Under the pieces are notes generated by a model, which saw only the letters and a program-made list of their open reading frames with translations, was not told the DNA's origin and did not search any database. A stretch of 14,576 nucleotides of DNA from an uncultured Candidatus Peregrinibacteria bacterium (GTDB lineage Bacteria > Patescibacteriota > JACMRA01), in assembly GCA_937127165.1 (NCBI GenBank), contig CAKZLR010000020.1, positions 1 through 14,576 of the forward strand, given 5' to 3'. Below, piece after piece: positions 13,463 to 14,576 of the stretch (the stretch's first letter is position 1; every line of letters starts with the position of its first letter). A program made the position numbers and the translations under genes.

Positions 13463-14576
13463 ATGTCAGCCGTACCAAAAAGATCACAACAATCACCACA
13501 AAACTCATCACGAAACGACATTGCTCGAATAGGTAATAGTTATTATGGTGTTTCTCCTGATGGCGAGTACTATAAGATTGGTGAGGATAATCGCTGGGAA
13601 ATTATTGATCCAGACGACATCTTTAATTATAGACGTGCTCGGCAGTTACATCAAGAAGTAAATAATAAGGATAAGGGGGTCTTGGATGGTGCGGGGAATA
13701 TTATTCAAGAAGGAATCCATCAAGGTTTTGTCAATCGTTGGGGTGTCCCAAAACCATCAATTACAGAAGGTGGAACAGATAAGCTAGGTATAACATCAAA
13801 ACCAGGTGTCGGTTCGATAGCTAATACTAACGTAACAACTGGAACAACTGGAGTTATCAACCCAAATTTATCTTCTAATTTATCTTCTGGAGCTAAGATT
13901 TTAAGAGGCGGTGCAGCAGGTATTACCAGAGCTACTGTTGGAGGAACTGTTGCTGGAGGAGCTGGTGCGGCTACCACAGTAGCTACTGCTGGTAGTACTG
14001 CTGGGATGGCTGGTGCAGCAGGCGCCGGTGCAGTGGCAGGAGCCGGAGGAGCCGGTGTTTTAGCAGGTTTAGGTCCAGCAGGGTGGGCAGTTTTGGCAAC
14101 TACTGTCGCCTTACCATTACTCGAAGAAAAATTTTCAGGCGAAGGGTCTAAACAAGAAACCCCACCCATAGGTTCTTATAGGAAGGGTGATCCAGACAGA
14201 TATGTTCCTACTGCAAGACAAGAAACAGAAATAATGGGATTACAACAATCAAATTTAGGTTCTTCTGTATCAGAATTTAGCCAAGTCCAAAATGTTACCA
14301 AAACTCTAGATACGGTGAAAAATTTATTACAACTCTATGATAAAAGTAAGTGGTTAATCAGGATATTATTACCCATTTTACCTATTGTTATAAAAGTTCT
14401 TTTAATATGCATCTTGGTAATAATAACTATTATACCAATAATTGTGGGATTTCAAATAATTAGTGGTTCGAATAGTGGTGGTAATAGTAGTGGTGGTAGT
14501 AGTAGCTCTAATTTTTTTACCGAGAAATCTCTACAATGTAGAGGCGGACCGGTGGCATTTAACAACTTGCCAACAC
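13463..14576 (+). CDS. Large membrane-anchored protein of unknown function (3' end outside window)
   Basis: From ATG 13463 the frame is open to the right edge (at least 371 residues). I do not recognise a family. In order: a polar Ser/Gln-rich N terminus; a small Tyr/Asp-rich segment (IGNSYYGVSPDGEYYKIGED, about 23-42); a Thr/Asn/Gly linker; a Gly/Ala-rich hydrophobic stretch (about 147-222) resembling glycine-zipper or membrane-inserting segments; a polar region (about 223-295); a long, strongly hydrophobic span at about 299-331 with one Lys; a Gly/Ser linker (about 333-350); and the start of a further domain containing CRGGPVAFNNLP. The plan suggests a cytoplasmic N-terminal part, membrane insertion and an outside C-terminal domain. 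It could be part of a secretion or surface-attachment apparatus, but nothing here proves that. An open Pro/Ala-rich minus-strand frame at 13720-14169 is its shadow. Confidence 0.75.
   Translation, partial: MSAVPKRSQQSPQNSSRNDIARIGNSYYGVSPDGEYYKIGEDNRWEIIDPDDIFNYRRARQLHQEVNNKDKGVLDGAGNIIQEGIHQGFVNRWGVPKPSITEGGTDKLGITSKPGVGSIANTNVTTGTTGVINPNLSSNLSSGAKILRGGAAGITRATVGGTVAGGAGAATTVATAGSTAGMAGAAGAGAVAGAGGAGVLAGLGPAGWAVLATTVALPLLEEKFSGEGSKQETPPIGSYRKGDPDRYVPTARQETEIMGLQQSNLGSSVSEFSQVQNVTKTLDTVKNLLQLYDKSKWLIRILLPILPIVIKVLLICILVIITIIPIIVGFQIISGSNSGGNSSGGSSSSNFFTEKSLQCRGGPVAFNNLPT

Noticed and set aside
13720..14169. Minus-strand Pro/Ala-rich open frame of 149 codons
   Set aside because: It is the complement of the Gly/Ala-rich stretch of the plus-strand gene, which has a strong promoter and an uninterrupted frame.

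Overview
This AT-rich window reads like a chromosome segment of a Candidate Phyla Radiation bacterium (Patescibacteria, possibly Microgenomates or a neighbour). The evidence is the gene set and style rather than a marker gene: a secreted LamG protein with tandem repeats, a divergent Ham1/RdgB protein, a reduced PriA-like protein, few Shine-Dalgarno sites and many large proteins without obvious relatives. The phylum is an inference. TAA, TAG and TGA all end intact genes, so the code is the standard bacterial one. I saw no tRNA, rRNA, CRISPR array or insertion sequence.

Layout. 1-1784 (minus): the nucleoid protein YbaB/EbfC, followed by a large secreted LamG protein that runs off the left edge inside a nearly identical 294-bp tandem repeat. 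1785-2141: a regulatory gap. 2142-3959 (plus): a complete dihydroxy-acid dehydratase (IlvD) with an unusual cysteine-rich start. 3960-4683: a gap holding what looks like a decayed plus-strand gene. 4690-5643 (plus): a DUF368/PopT-type membrane protein. 5740-6696 (minus): the zinc-binding and C-terminal part of PriA without a working helicase. 6737-7294 (plus): a four-helix membrane protein. 7393-8172 (plus): type I methionine aminopeptidase with a good promoter that predicts an almost leaderless mRNA.

8229-11520 (minus) is the most unusual part. It is a compact five-gene operon, including a ~600-residue HD-domain phosphohydrolase, in which every gene is broken by stops or frameshifts (about ten lesions), although gene spacing, a 4-base start/stop overlap and an upstream -10 box are still readable. 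Flanking housekeeping genes are intact, so this looks like a recently abandoned module rather than poor sequence.

11653-12201 (minus) is a Ham1/RdgB-type nucleotide pyrophosphatase, divergent from trhO (12408-13271, plus), a tRNA U34 hydroxylase of the rhodanese family; a 23-bp inverted repeat lies between them. From 13463 to the right edge runs a large membrane-anchored protein with a Gly/Ala-rich hydrophobic stretch, behind a near-consensus promoter.

Functionally the window mixes housekeeping (nucleoid, N-terminal Met removal, nucleotide-pool cleaning, tRNA modification, lipid-carrier recycling) with surface or envelope proteins of unknown role. The genes do not form one pathway.
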